The translations under genes were made by a program, and so were the position numbers. Under the pieces are notes generated by a model that saw nothing but the letters and a program-made list of their open reading frames with translations, was not told where the DNA came from and made no database searches. 64,000 bases of DNA from Kineosporiaceae bacterium (lineage in GTDB: Bacteria; Actinomycetota; Actinomycetes; Actinomycetales; Kineosporiaceae), in the NCBI GenBank assembly GCA_016794595.1, contig JAEUJN010000106.1:28265-92264 (forward strand), written 5' to 3'. Positions 51,300 to 61,050 of this stretch are shown in pieces (within the stretch, counting starts at the first letter, position 1; the number at the start of each line of letters is the position of its first letter).

Positions 51300-53008
51300 T
51301 TGGGCGGGGCGGCGGGCGCGGGCGGGGCGGACACACCAGCCGCCTCGACAGCGGCCCGCACGGCAGCGCCGACGGCGGCGCGGATCGCCTCGTGGCGAGC
51401 GCGCAGGGTGTCGCGGTTGGCAGGGACCTCGACCACGCTGATGCCGGAGTGGGGCCGGGCCAGCGCCGCGTCGAGCTCGGCGAGGGTGTCGATGCGGCGA
51501 TGCGGGACGCCGTAGCCGCGGCACAACGCAGCCAGGTCGGCCGCGTGCGGAGTGCCGAAGAGCAGGTCGAAGCGCTCGCGCTCGGTGGGGTCGCGTTCGG
51601 CGAGCTCGCCGTACTCGAGCAGCGAGAAGATGCCGCCGCCGGCGTCGTTGAGGACCACCACCTGCAACTGCGGACGGCGCTCGCCGAGCGGGGCGAGCAG
51701 CGCCCCAGCATCGTGCAGGAAGGCCAGGTCGCCGACCAGGGCCCGGGTCGGCCGGCCCGAGGCCAGGACATGGCCGATGGCGGTGGACACGGTGCCGTCG
51801 ATGCCGGCCAGACCGCGGTTGGCCAGAACCCTGACGCCCTCGGGGAGTGCGCCACCGGCCAGGTCCAGGTCGCGGATGGGGTTGCTGGACGCTGCGATCA
51901 GGCTCTCCCCCGGCTGCAGGGCGCGGGCCAGCGCCCGGGCGAGCGTGAGACCTGTCGGCCGGGTCTCGGCGTCCAGCAGGCCGTCCAGCGCGGCGCGTGC
52001 GGCGACATCGGCCGTCGTCCAGCGATCCGACCAGTCCCGGTCGCGGTCGCCCGGCCCACCGGGGGCCGGCTCCACGAGATCCACCCGGTGGACCGCGCGC
52101 GGGGGAACCGGCCAGTGCGGGTGGGGTGAGGCGAGCACCACCTCGACGTCGGGGCGCGCCAGCACGCGGGTCACCGGGCGGGACAGGGTGGGGCGGCCGA
52201 GGACCACCACCCGCTCGATCGCCTCGCCCAACTCGGGCAGCTCCAACAGCAGCCGGTAGGGACCGATCACCCGCGGCCCCCCTCGCGCGCCGGAGGACGG
52301 CTCGGCCAGCAACGGCCAGCCGGCGGCCTCGGCGAGATCACGAGCCTGGCGGCCGGCGCCGTCCCCCGCGACGACGACGGTGCGCGGCCCGGCCGGCAGG
52401 GTGGTCACCGACCGGGCAGGCGCGCTGCTCCACGGTGTGATCGCCGGCGGCTCCGGTGGCCGCGGCGCACCGGGGTCCGCAGCGGCGGGCACCAAGGGCT
52501 CCTCCAGGCACAGGTTCAGGTGCACCGGCCCGGGACGCCGGCCCGCGGTTCCGCGCGCGGCAGCCAGGGCGTCGCTCATGGGGCCGGCATCCGGGTGGAC
52601 GGTGTCCAGCCGGGCACGCAGGGCGGCCCCGAACAGGTCGGACTGGAGCTCGGTGGTCTGGTTGGCCCAGGTCCCCCGCAGGGCCGGCGGCCGGTCGGCC
52701 GAGATCACGATCAGGGGGACGCCGCCGTGGTGGGCCTCGAGCACGGCCGGGTGAAGGTTCGCGACCGCGGTGCCGGACGTCGTCACCACCGCCGCGGGGG
52801 CACCGGCACGGGCCATGCCGAGGGCGGTGAAGGCGGCCACCCGCTCGTCGTGGCGTACCCACACCGTCAGCAGGCCGGCCTGGTGGGCGTCCGCGAGCCG
52901 GTAGGCCAGCGGAGCGCTGCGCGAGCCCGGGCAGAGCACCACGTGCCTGACCCCGGCGCCCACCAGCGCCGAGACGGCCGCATCGGCCACGGCCTGCGAG
53001 GACGTCAT
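51293..53008 (-). CDS. menD: 2-succinyl-5-enolpyruvyl-6-hydroxy-3-cyclohexene-1-carboxylate synthase
   Basis: This 571-residue thiamine diphosphate enzyme adds 2-oxoglutarate-derived succinic semialdehyde to isochorismate. Landmarks are VVLCPGSRSAPLAYRLAD, RHDERVAAFTALGMARA (with the catalytic Glu), TSGTAVANLHPAVLEAHH and the late GDLAFLHDAGALL with VVVLNDAGGGIFSLLEYG. The ATG at 53008 follows GAGGA. The last residues and the stop codon lie in the arm of an inverted repeat. The C-terminal Ala/Pro tail (about 20 residues) may therefore be recent. Confidence 0.94.
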   Translation of the reverse strand: MTSSQAVADAAVSALVGAGVRHVVLCPGSRSAPLAYRLADAHQAGLLTVWVRHDERVAAFTALGMARAGAPAAVVTTSGTAVANLHPAVLEAHHGGVPLIVISADRPPALRGTWANQTTELQSDLFGAALRARLDTVHPDAGPMSDALAAARGTAGRRPGPVHLNLCLEEPLVPAAADPGAPRPPEPPAITPWSSAPARSVTTLPAGPRTVVVAGDGAGRQARDLAEAAGWPLLAEPSSGARGGPRVIGPYRLLLELPELGEAIERVVVLGRPTLSRPVTRVLARPDVEVVLASPHPHWPVPPRAVHRVDLVEPAPGGPGDRDRDWSDRWTTADVAARAALDGLLDAETRPTGLTLARALARALQPGESLIAASSNPIRDLDLAGGALPEGVRVLANRGLAGIDGTVSTAIGHVLASGRPTRALVGDLAFLHDAGALLAPLGERRPQLQVVVLNDAGGGIFSLLEYGELAERDPTERERFDLLFGTPHAADLAALCRGYGVPHRRIDTLAELDAALARPHSGISVVEVPANRDTLRARHEAIRAAVGAAVRAAVEAAGVSAPPAPAAPPNP

Positions 53009-53067
53009 GCCGCCATCCTCGCCCATGGGCTGGACCGCTTCAGTGGCCGGCTCTCAGTGGCCGGACC

Positions 53068-54267
53068 TCAGTGGCCGGCAGCGGCCATCGCGGCGAGCTG
53101 CACCATGTTCTCGGCGGTCACCGTGATGCCGTTCGGTCCGGAGGCAGGACCCTGCTGCCGGTGCCGCCCCCCGGCGCAGTCGGTCTGCGAGACCGGGGCC
53201 GCATGGCCACGAGCCTGGGATGGCTCGGTCACCGAGATCACGACCTGTGCCACCGACTGGACGGACAGCTCGACGACCACGTCCACCGCAGGGTCCACCG
53301 CGGGGTCCGGCAGAGGGTCCGACTGAGGGTCCGGGACGGGCGCCGGCGGTTCTGGCACCACCGGAGGCACCGGATCGGTCGGCACCGGAATGGGCACCGG
53401 AACCGGCGCGGGGTCCGTGGGCACCGGGATGGGCACCGGAACGGGCTCGGGCGCCGGCGGCTCGGGCACCACCGGAGGCACCGGATCGGTCGGCACCGGG
53501 ATCGGCACCGGAACGGGCGCGGGGTCCGTGGGCACCGGGATGGGCACCGGAACGGGCTCGGGCGCCGGCCGCTCCGGCACCACCGGAGGCACCGGATCGG
53601 TCGGCACCGGAGTGGGGGTCGGTTCCGGGCTCGGGGTCGGCTCCGGGGTCGGGGTCGGCTCCAGGGTCGGGATCGGCTCCGGGGCCGGCGGCTCGGGGGT
53701 CACGGGGGGCGTCGGCCTGGGTGCCGGGTCCGGTGCCGGGTCCGGTGTCGGGTCCGGCGCCGGTGGCGCGGGGTCGGGGCTGACCGGCGGCGCGGGTTCG
53801 GGGAGCGGTTCCTCGCCCGGCTCCTCCACCGGCCGATCGACGGGATCCTGCGGATCGACGGCCGGCCAGGTGGGTCCGGGCTCCTCGGGCGCGGGCGGCT
53901 GATCGAGAGCCTGATCCGGGGCGTCGCCCCCCACCGGCTCGGGCAGCAGCGGGATGAGCCCGTCGAGTGCGTCCTCGGTCGGCTCACCGGACGGGCTGGG
54001 GGCACCCGGCTGCCCGGTGGGCACCAGCCCCCCGCGACTGACGCCGCTGCCCGGGGGCAGCGACCCGCCCTCGGTGGTCGTGGAGCGACCGCTGATCCGG
54101 CCGTCGGCGCCGACGCCGTCCTGCGAGGATTCCGAGTTCCCCGCCAGGGCGACGGGATCGGCCTCGTTCTGCACCGCACCGAAGGCGATCAGGGACGTCG
54201 CAGCGACGGCGAGCGCACCGAGGGTCACCCGGCGCACCACCACGTCACTGCGCATGTTCTCGCCCAC
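53068..54267 (-). CDS. Secreted or anchored proline-repeat protein, uncharacterised
   Basis: The 399-residue protein begins with a positively charged head and a hydrophobic segment ([18 protein letters not shown]), probably a signal sequence or membrane anchor. The bulk is a Pro/Glu/Val/Thr-rich rod. Residues of about 225-320 hold two and a half copies of a 37-residue unit of the [20 protein letters not shown] type. The C-terminal 75 residues are less biased and contain one Cys. Such rods usually span the cell wall. The start could be the GTG at 54267 or the ATG at 54255. No domain names a function; its place between menD and menC seems unrelated to menaquinone. Confidence 0.75.
   Translation of the reverse strand: MGENMRSDVVVRRVTLGALAVAATSLIAFGAVQNEADPVALAGNSESSQDGVGADGRISGRSTTTEGGSLPPGSGVSRGGLVPTGQPGAPSPSGEPTEDALDGLIPLLPEPVGGDAPDQALDQPPAPEEPGPTWPAVDPQDPVDRPVEEPGEEPLPEPAPPVSPDPAPPAPDPTPDPAPDPAPRPTPPVTPEPPAPEPIPTLEPTPTPEPTPSPEPTPTPVPTDPVPPVVPERPAPEPVPVPIPVPTDPAPVPVPIPVPTDPVPPVVPEPPAPEPVPVPIPVPTDPAPVPVPIPVPTDPVPPVVPEPPAPVPDPQSDPLPDPAVDPAVDVVVELSVQSVAQVVISVTEPSQARGHAAPVSQTDCAGGRHRQQGPASGPNGITVTAENMVQLAAMAAAGH
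53357..53620. repeat. 111-bp tandem repeat in the proline-rich gene
   Basis: The segment beginning ACCACCGGAGGCACCGG recurs at 53357, 53468 and 53579, a period of 111 bases or 37 codons. The copies are nearly identical at DNA level, which indicates recent duplication and a likely variable copy number. Confidence 0.85.
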
Positions 54268-54435
54268 GATGTGGCAAGCCCTTTCACCCCGAGCCGGCGT
54301 GCTGGGCCGCCGACGACCTCAGATGTCCCTGCGCAGCGTAGTCGTCCCGAGGGTTGGGTCAGCCTCTTTCACCGTGCCGACACCCAGAGTGACCATTCGG
54401 ATCAGGCATTCCCGGGCAAGCCGCCACGGGCGGCG

Positions 54436-55551
54436 TCACCGAGGGCACCGAGGAGACGACCGGGGCTGCGGGCCGGGGCTGCCGGCGGGACCGCGACCGG
54501 CGAGCAGGTCCAGGCAGCGCGCAGTCCGGTCGAGCCACCAGCGGCGGCGCTGAGGTGAGGCCTGCCAGCGGGCCAGCAGCTCGGCGTCCGGCCGGACGGC
54601 ACGCACCGGCACCACCCCGCCCCCGGCGCGCAACGGGTCGGTGGTGACGTCGCCCGCGAGCAGGGCGACGGTCCCGAGCCCGCAGGCGTGGGGCAGCTCA
54701 GGCAGCGCCGCCGCCAGGGCGACCCCCCGGGACAGGCCGACAGAGGTGTCCAGCGCGGAGGAGATGACCACCGGCAGCCCGTGGTCTCCGGCCAACCTCT
54801 GCGCGAGCTCCAGGCCGGCGCGGACGCCGCCCAGGGGCGCCACCTTGATCACCACGAGGTCCGCCGCGCCGGCGCGAGCCACGCGCAGCGGGTCGGTCGC
54901 CCGGCGCACGCTCTCGTCGGCGGCGACCGGCACCTCGATACCCGAGCGGGCGAGCGCCACCCGCAGGTCGACCAGCTCATCGACCGTCGCGCAGGGCTGT
55001 TCGGCGTACTCCAGGTCGAACGGTGCGAGGGCGCCCAGTGCGCGGTGCGCCTGGTCGACATCCCAGGCGCCGTTCGCGTCCACCCGGATCAGTCCCCGCG
55101 GGCCGAGCACCGAGCGCACCTCGGCCACCCTGGCCACGTCGTCCGCCAGGTGCTGGCCCGCGTGGGCCACCTTGACCTTGGCCGTCGTGCAGCCGTCGAA
55201 GCGGGCCAGCACGCCGGCGACCTCGGCCGGCGGCACGGCGGGGACGGTGGCGTTCACCGGCACCACCTCCCGCACGGCCGGGACGGCGGGCCGCCAGGCG
55301 GCCTCGATCGCCGAGGCCAACCACCGGCTCGCCTCGACGTCGTCGTACTCGGCGAAAGGCGCGAACTCACCCCAGCCGTGGGGACCCTCGAACAGCAGGG
55401 CCTCGCGGGCGCTGACCCCTCGGAACGGGGTGACCAGGGGCAGGCAGACCACCCGGGCCCCGGTGAGCAGTTCGGACGGGTCCGGCAGATCGGGAAGGTG
55501 GAGCGGCGCGGGCCCCTCGGTCGAGGGTGGGTGAGCCGGCAGGGAGGGCAC
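54436..55551 (-). CDS. menC: o-Succinylbenzoate synthase
   Basis: This 371-residue enzyme of the enolase superfamily dehydrates SHCHC to o-succinylbenzoate. Residues expected of the family are visible: Lys in TAKVKVAH, the metal ligands in LIRVDANGAWDVDQA, ALAPFDLEYAEQP and VAADES, and the second Lys in LVVIKVAPLGG. The GTG start lies 19 bases from the menB start, so the promoters must overlap coding sequence, or the real start is further in. The first 28 residues are Pro-rich and may be dispensable. An Arg/Pro/Ser tail ends it. Confidence 0.92.
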   Translation of the reverse strand: MPSLPAHPPSTEGPAPLHLPDLPDPSELLTGARVVCLPLVTPFRGVSAREALLFEGPHGWGEFAPFAEYDDVEASRWLASAIEAAWRPAVPAVREVVPVNATVPAVPPAEVAGVLARFDGCTTAKVKVAHAGQHLADDVARVAEVRSVLGPRGLIRVDANGAWDVDQAHRALGALAPFDLEYAEQPCATVDELVDLRVALARSGIEVPVAADESVRRATDPLRVARAGAADLVVIKVAPLGGVRAGLELAQRLAGDHGLPVVISSALDTSVGLSRGVALAAALPELPHACGLGTVALLAGDVTTDPLRAGGGVVPVRAVRPDAELLARWQASPQRRRWWLDRTARCLDLLAGRGPAGSPGPQPRSSPRCPR

Positions 55552-55570
55552 CGGCCTATTCTCGGCCCCT

Positions 55571-56506
55571 GTGAGCAGCGATCAGGTCTCGGAGATCTTC
55601 GACCCGACCATGTGGGCGCCGGTGCCCGGATTCGAACTGACCGACATCACCTATCACCGGTGCACCACGCAGGGCCCGGCCCGCGGGACGGTTCGGGTGG
55701 CGTTCGACCGGCCCGAGGTGCGCAACGCCTTTCGTCCCCACACGGTCGACGAGCTCTACCGGGTGCTGGACCACGCCCGGATGACCCCCGATGTCGGCTG
55801 CGTGCTGCTCACCGGCAACGGGCCCAGCCCCCGCGACGGTGGCTGGGCGTTCTGCTCCGGCGGTGATCAGCGGATCCGGGGACGCTCGGGGTACCAGTAC
55901 GCCAGCGGCGAGACCGCTGACACCGTGGACGACGCCCGGGTGCGGGCCCACGGCGGTCGGCTGCACATCCTGGAGGTGCAGCGGCTGATCCGCATCATGC
56001 CGAAGGTCGTGGTGGCGGTGGTGCCGGGCTGGGCAGCCGGCGGCGGGCACAGCCTGCACGTGGTCAGCGACCTGACGATCGCCAGCCGCGAACACGCGCG
56101 GTTCAAGCAGACCGATGCGGACGTCGGCTCCTTCGATGCCGGGTTCGGCTCGGCCTACCTGGCCCGCATGGTGGGTCAGAAGTTCGCCCGCGAGATCTTC
56201 TTCCTCGGGCGCACCTACGACGCGCAGGACATGCACCGGATGGGCGCGGTCAACCTGGTGGCCGACCACGCGGACCTGGAGCGGGTCGCCCTCGAGGTGG
56301 CCGGCGAGATCCTCGGCAAGTCCCCGACGGCGCAACGCATGCTGAAGTTCGCCTTCAACCTGGTGGACGACGGCCTGGTCGGCCAGCAGGTCTTCGCCGG
56401 CGAGGCGACCCGCCTGGCCTACATGACCGACGAGGCGGTCGAGGGCCGGGACTCCTTCCTCCAGAAGCGATCTGCCGACTGGTCGGAGTTCCCCTGGTAC
56501 TACTGA
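55571..56506 (+). CDS. menB: 1,4-Dihydroxy-2-naphthoyl-CoA synthase
   Basis: This 311-residue crotonase-fold enzyme closes the second ring of the naphthoquinone. Landmarks are VAFDRPEVRNAFRPHTVDELYRVLDHAR, FCSGGDQRIRGRSGY, VVAVVPGWAAGGGHSLHVVSDLTIAS and QTDADVGSFDAGFGSAYLARMVGQKFAREIFFLGRTYDA, which are specific to MenB. It starts at GTG. It is divergent from menC and converges on the chemoreceptor gene, with 31 bases between the stops. Confidence 0.95.
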   Translation: MSSDQVSEIFDPTMWAPVPGFELTDITYHRCTTQGPARGTVRVAFDRPEVRNAFRPHTVDELYRVLDHARMTPDVGCVLLTGNGPSPRDGGWAFCSGGDQRIRGRSGYQYASGETADTVDDARVRAHGGRLHILEVQRLIRIMPKVVVAVVPGWAAGGGHSLHVVSDLTIASREHARFKQTDADVGSFDAGFGSAYLARMVGQKFAREIFFLGRTYDAQDMHRMGAVNLVADHADLERVALEVAGEILGKSPTAQRMLKFAFNLVDDGLVGQQVFAGEATRLAYMTDEAVEGRDSFLQKRSADWSEFPWYY

Positions 56507-56537
56507 GGGCACCCGGACGGCGTCCCGGACAGCCGGT

Positions 56538-58628
56538 TCAGCTGGTGGCGGTGGCCTCCCCCAGCACCCGTGCCACGTAGTCACTGATCACCGCGCGCAT
56601 CGAGGAGTCGAGCGTGGTGAACTCGACCCCGACATCCCAGCCGAGATCGCTCTGGCCGGCCCGCACGATGATCGCCTGGAGCTGCATCAACCGGCCGCCG
56701 AGACTCAGCTTCAGGCTCACGCCGTCCCCGACCGCCATCGGCAGCGAGGACCCCTCGACCAGGCACTTCAGCCCGGTCTCGCTGACGTCGAACAGCGTTC
56801 CCACGATGGAGCGGCCGAGTGCCTCCAGCTCGACCGTGCCCTCGGTCTCGGCCCGCGGTGAGCTGCGGCGTTCGGACTGGCTGGAGTCAGCCATCTCCTC
56901 CACCCTGCGCAGGGCCTCGTCCAGAGCGGCGACCAAGGACGAGATCCCGGCGCGCTGACGGTCGGCTGCCGCGGTCAGCTCGCCGGTCTCGTGCCGGATC
57001 CCCTCCGCGCCCTCGGTCATGCCGTTGATCACCAGGGACATGGCCTCGACGTCCTGGTGCAACTGGCCCAGCGTGCTGGCGATCTCGGCAGTGGACTGGG
57101 ACGTGGTCGCCGCCAGGTGCTTGACCTCCCCGGCGACCACGGCGAACCCCTGCCCGGCCTCCCCGGCGCGGGCCGCCTCGATGGTCGCGTTCAGGGCCAG
57201 CATGTTGGTCTGCTCGGCCACCCCGGAGATCATCCGGGCGATGCCGCTGATCCGTTGCAGGCTCGAGTCCACGGCGGCGGCCGACCGCCGGCCCTCCTCG
57301 GCCCGGTCGGCCGCGGCCTCGGTCACGGTCGCGGTGGCCGCGATCCGGTGGTCGATGTCGCTGACCGCATCGCGCGCGGACTGCGCCTCGGTCTTGACCT
57401 CGTGCAGCTCCTCGACGATCGTCAGCGCGGTCTCGTGCACCGCCTTCTGCGCCCGTTCGCGCAGGTGCCCGAGAGCCAGCCGCTGCTGGAGGAAGTTGTG
57501 CCGGAGCTGTTCCTCGCGGGCACCCTGCAGCTCGGCCACCTCGGCGTCCCGGGCAGCCATGGCGTCCAGCATGTCGTCGATCGAGCGGGCCAGTGCCCCC
57601 AGGTCGCCGCCGTGGGTCGAGCCGATGCGCAGGGTCCGGTCGCCGGAGGCGATGACCTGTTCCGCCGTGCGGCGCAGCGGGGCGATGCGCGTCCTGAGCT
57701 CCCGGCGCGTCAGCAGGACCACCCCGCCGAACAGCGCGATCCCGACCCCCGCCACCGCGACGATCATGCCGGTCAGCAGGCTCTGCGCCTGCTGGTGGAT
57801 CGGCCGGGGCTGCACCGCCTCCAGCGTGATCGCGGCATCGTTCACGGCCGGCACCCGGACCCTCAGCGCCATCGCCTCCCCGCTCAGCACCATGGTCCGG
57901 ACGCCGAGCTTGCCGATACTGCTGTCGATCGTCGAGGTATCGGCCGACCCGCCGGACCCGGCCGGCTGGCTCGGGCCCTCCTCCCCCGCTGCACCGGTGG
58001 CCACCAGGGTCAGCGGCATGCTCAGCTCGGTGCCGAGCCGCTTCAGCCCCTGCTCACCGAGCGAGCGCAGGTAGATCAGGCCGCCGGAGATGTCCTCGCC
58101 GCCGTCCCCGCGGTGCGCCGCGAAACCACAGAACAGATAGGGAGCGTCCGCGGCCAGGGTGATGCCGCAGCGGGAATCGCCCGCCGCGGCGGTCGGGTCG
58201 AACAGCGCGCGCAGTTCCTCGGGGCTGGACAACCCCTTCGGCGGGGCGACGTACTTCTCCCCCGTGCTCAGCCCCCCGACGCGCAACGTGCCGTCCGGCG
58301 CGACGCCCAGCACGCCGTCCAGGCCGTACAGGTCACGCACGTCGGCGGGCGGGAAGTCGGAGGCGAAGGTCTCGTGGTCACCGCGGGCGACGTCCTCGAA
58401 CGAGCTGTCCCAGATCGAGTTCGTCGACCCGTAGTTGCGAACCAGCACCACCCAGGAGTCCAGACCGGTGCGCACGCGTTGGGCGTCCGCTGCCACCTGG
58501 TCGGCCTCGAGGCGATCGAAGGCCGAGGTGGTGAAGGCCTGGAGCACCCCGAATCCGGCCACCATCACCGCGGTGACCAGGAGCCCGGCCAGGACGGTTC
58601 CGCTCATCCCCGAGAGACGTCGCACCAT
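56538..58628 (-). CDS. Methyl-accepting chemotaxis protein with CHASE4 sensor and C-terminal PilZ domain
   Basis: This protein has 696 residues. A first helix ([21 protein letters not shown]) is followed by a CHASE4-like outer sensor of about 240 residues ([24 protein letters not shown]). A second helix near 290-310 and a HAMP domain precede the MCP signalling domain, with its hairpin near [40 protein letters not shown]. From about residue 585 a PilZ domain follows, with RRSSPR and DVSETG, the c-di-GMP-binding motifs. The receptor can thus join external sensing to c-di-GMP level. No che or flagellar gene is in the window. Confidence 0.9.
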   Translation of the reverse strand: MVRRLSGMSGTVLAGLLVTAVMVAGFGVLQAFTTSAFDRLEADQVAADAQRVRTGLDSWVVLVRNYGSTNSIWDSSFEDVARGDHETFASDFPPADVRDLYGLDGVLGVAPDGTLRVGGLSTGEKYVAPPKGLSSPEELRALFDPTAAAGDSRCGITLAADAPYLFCGFAAHRGDGGEDISGGLIYLRSLGEQGLKRLGTELSMPLTLVATGAAGEEGPSQPAGSGGSADTSTIDSSIGKLGVRTMVLSGEAMALRVRVPAVNDAAITLEAVQPRPIHQQAQSLLTGMIVAVAGVGIALFGGVVLLTRRELRTRIAPLRRTAEQVIASGDRTLRIGSTHGGDLGALARSIDDMLDAMAARDAEVAELQGAREEQLRHNFLQQRLALGHLRERAQKAVHETALTIVEELHEVKTEAQSARDAVSDIDHRIAATATVTEAAADRAEEGRRSAAAVDSSLQRISGIARMISGVAEQTNMLALNATIEAARAGEAGQGFAVVAGEVKHLAATTSQSTAEIASTLGQLHQDVEAMSLVINGMTEGAEGIRHETGELTAAADRQRAGISSLVAALDEALRRVEEMADSSQSERRSSPRAETEGTVELEALGRSIVGTLFDVSETGLKCLVEGSSLPMAVGDGVSLKLSLGGRLMQLQAIIVRAGQSDLGWDVGVEFTTLDSSMRAVISDYVARVLGEATATS

Positions 58629-58706
58629 CTGGCAGTCGACGGCCGAGCTGGTGGGCTTGAGACACCGGGCGAGATCCGAGGGTGGCCGAGCGATCGGACC
58701 AACCGA

Positions 58707-59510
58707 TCAGGCGACACCGTTGCGCAGCACGGTACGCACCGCGGACTCGACATCGGCGACGGTCAACGGCGTGCCGGTGCCCTTGGGCAGAGCCGCCACC
58801 ACCGCCGCCGCGATCGCCTCGGGGGTGGGCGAGGTGTTCACCGCGGCCCGCTGCAGCATGGTGCCGGTGGTCGGGCTGGTGCCGAACTTCGACCCCCACA
58901 CCGTGGCTGCGATCTTGTTCAGGTCGTCCTGGGTCAGCGCCATGTCGTCTCCGATCGGGGGTGGGGGTGGTGGTGGGGTCTGCTCGAGTGCTGCCGCGAT
59001 CCGCGGGATGACCACGTCGATGAGCTGGGCGATCCGGGTCCTGCCGGGGCAGCTGCGACCGTCGGGCGCCCAGGCCGAGAACTGGGCGTGGTAGCCGATG
59101 CCCGACTGGCTGGTCGAGGTCACCAACCGCGCGGGAGCACCGGTCTGGGTGCACCACCACGCGCCGAGGGCCACCAGGGCGTTCAGCTGCTTGCTCGACC
59201 AGGCGCGCAGGGGCTCTCCGCCGTCCGCGGTCTCGATCGAGGTCGCGTAGGCGTTCCCGGCGTTCTGGGCATCGGCCTGGTAGTCCAGCGACTGCCACTG
59301 CCACACCGCGCCGTCCAGCGCCGCGCCGTCCCACGGGCCGCCCACGCCGAAGTGCGACTCGGTGCCGGTGTAGCCCTGGCCGCGGAACATCGTGTCCGTG
59401 CTCGCCAGGTAGCCGACCATGGTGTGGAAGACCAGCACCCGGGGCGTGATCCGGGGCTCGACCTGGGTGCCGAGCGGTCGCCAGCTCGCCCCGGGGTAAC
59501 GCACCTGCAT
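58707..59510 (-). CDS. N-acetylmuramoyl-L-alanine amidase, phage-lysin-like
   Basis: This 267-residue protein has an amidase-2 (PGRP-like) catalytic domain in residues 1-180: VLVFHTMVGYLASTD with a zinc-ligand His, SHFGVGGPWDGAALDGAVWQWQ, GYHAQFSAWAPDGRSCPG with the second His and the Cys. A Pro-rich linker (PPPPPPP) leads to a C-terminal module of about 80 residues (MALTQDDLNKIAATVWGSKFG), the arrangement seen in actinobacteriophage endolysins. It has no signal peptide. No other phage gene is near, so it may be a captured lysin. GGAGGG precedes the ATG. Confidence 0.82.
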   Translation of the reverse strand: MQVRYPGASWRPLGTQVEPRITPRVLVFHTMVGYLASTDTMFRGQGYTGTESHFGVGGPWDGAALDGAVWQWQSLDYQADAQNAGNAYATSIETADGGEPLRAWSSKQLNALVALGAWWCTQTGAPARLVTSTSQSGIGYHAQFSAWAPDGRSCPGRTRIAQLIDVVIPRIAAALEQTPPPPPPPIGDDMALTQDDLNKIAATVWGSKFGTSPTTGTMLQRAAVNTSPTPEAIAAAVVAALPKGTGTPLTVADVESAVRTVLRNGVA

Positions 59511-59632
59511 CTGAGCCCTCCGTCCCCCTCGTGACGTCGACCTGCGATCGTGCTGCCGACGTGACCGAGTGACCCGAGTGCGCCGAATCGATCATGTCGA
59601 CGGGGCGAAGCCTAACCCGAACGGGTGACCTC

Positions 59633-60979
59633 TCACTCCAGGACGACGTCGCGGTGCAGCACTCGGTGGCGCAGCGCCGCCCGGAACAGCAGCGGTGCCC
59701 CCGGTCTGGCCTGCAACCGCCGGCCGGTGAGCGCCCCGGACTCCTCCACCAGTTCGAGCCAGCGCAGTTCCCGCAGGACGGCGAAGAACAGCGGGGAGGT
59801 GTCCGCCTCGGCCGGCTGGCGGCGTCCGGCCACGCGCCAGCCCGACTCGGTGACCACGGCCTGCACCAGGCCGCGCACGTCCTCCTCCACGACGGTGTCG
59901 CCGGCCTCGAGCACGGCGAGCACCACTTCCCAGGTCACGGCGAGCGCCGAGTGCTCCGGCCCGATCAGCCGGCCGGCCACCACACTCCACAGCACGCTGC
60001 CCTCGACCAGCGCGGAGCGCCCGGTGGGCGTGGGCTGCAGCCGTGCCCCCCGCCGGCGCACCAGGCCGAGCCGGGTGGCCGCCTCGCGCAGGACCAGCAC
60101 CGGGTAGGCGTCCACCTCGCGGTGCGAGGCCCCGATCAGCTCCTCCCGCCAGCCCAGCTCGTCCAGCGCCCGGGCCACCGTGCGCGGCGGCAGGTACCCG
60201 GCCGCGGTCAACGTGATCCCCTCGCCCACCTCGGTGAGCAACCAGTCGAGCGGGTGCAGGACGGCGCGCGCCGCCGCCCCGGTCAGGGGCTCCACGGGGT
60301 CGACCAGGCGAGGCGCGAGCGGGGCCAGCATGGCGTTGCGCGTGGTCGACCGGGCCCCTCGAACCCACCGGCCCAGCCGCTCGGTCAGGACCCGGTCGAA
60401 GGGGCTGTCCCCGCCGAGATCCGTTCTCGCCGAGGTGAGCACGGCCAGGGTGAGCTCGCTCTGCCGGTCGCGCCACCCGCGGGCGCCGGGCACGAGTTCG
60501 CCCACCGCCACCGCCAGTTCGAGGGTGTCGGCGACGGACTCCAGGGCGTAGGCCTCGGCCGGGCCCATGCTGGCCCCCCACGAGAACAGCTCGGTGTTGG
60601 GCGGCTCGATGCCGGAGCGCTCGGCCGCTCGCCGAGCGAGCCCTCGCGCCCGCTCCGGGGTGTGCTCGCTGATGGTGAGGATCTCCCGCGTGATCTCGCT
60701 GCGGGCGATCCGTGCGTACCGGCCCATGCCCAGTTCGTCCAGCAGGGCGGCGAGCGCCTGCGCGACCGGCCACCGCGCACCCACTCCCCGGCCGAGGTCG
60801 TTCTGGTCGGGAAACCAGGTCTGGGGCAGCTCGTCCCAGCAGTACTGCTGCAATCGCCACTGGGTCAGCGACTCCGGGCTCGCGCCGGCCAGCAGGGACT
60901 CCCAGGCGGTGCGGGCCGCCACCTCGACCCGGGGCTCGGCACGGCGCAACGCCGCGAGTGCCTGCTCCACCGACTGCAC
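59633..60979 (-). CDS. Uncharacterised actinobacterial protein
   Basis: This 448-residue soluble protein starts at a GTG. I do not recognise a named family. The centre has LTAAGYLPPRTVARALDELGWREELIGASHREVDAYPVLVLREAATRLGLVRRRGARLQPTPTGRSAL, which reads like a winged-helix pair similar to segments seen in hypothetical proteins of many actinobacteria. The N-terminal half is helical and Ala/Leu/Arg-rich. It is divergent from menE, with 71 bases between the starts. It has no membrane segment. DNA binding is possible but unproven. Confidence 0.75.
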   Translation of the reverse strand: MQSVEQALAALRRAEPRVEVAARTAWESLLAGASPESLTQWRLQQYCWDELPQTWFPDQNDLGRGVGARWPVAQALAALLDELGMGRYARIARSEITREILTISEHTPERARGLARRAAERSGIEPPNTELFSWGASMGPAEAYALESVADTLELAVAVGELVPGARGWRDRQSELTLAVLTSARTDLGGDSPFDRVLTERLGRWVRGARSTTRNAMLAPLAPRLVDPVEPLTGAAARAVLHPLDWLLTEVGEGITLTAAGYLPPRTVARALDELGWREELIGASHREVDAYPVLVLREAATRLGLVRRRGARLQPTPTGRSALVEGSVLWSVVAGRLIGPEHSALAVTWEVVLAVLEAGDTVVEEDVRGLVQAVVTESGWRVAGRRQPAEADTSPLFFAVLRELRWLELVEESGALTGRRLQARPGAPLLFRAALRHRVLHRDVVLE

Positions 60980-61050
60980 GAGCCCCAGCGTGCCACCGCG
61001 GCGCGCGGCGACCGGGGCGACGCGCGCGGGAGAGCGCTTACGCTCGCCGG

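Noticed and set aside
53071..54558. Gly/Arg/His-rich open frames on the plus strand across the proline-rod gene
   Set aside because: They mirror the repeat on the opposite strand. Signal sequence and codon bias support the minus-strand frame only.
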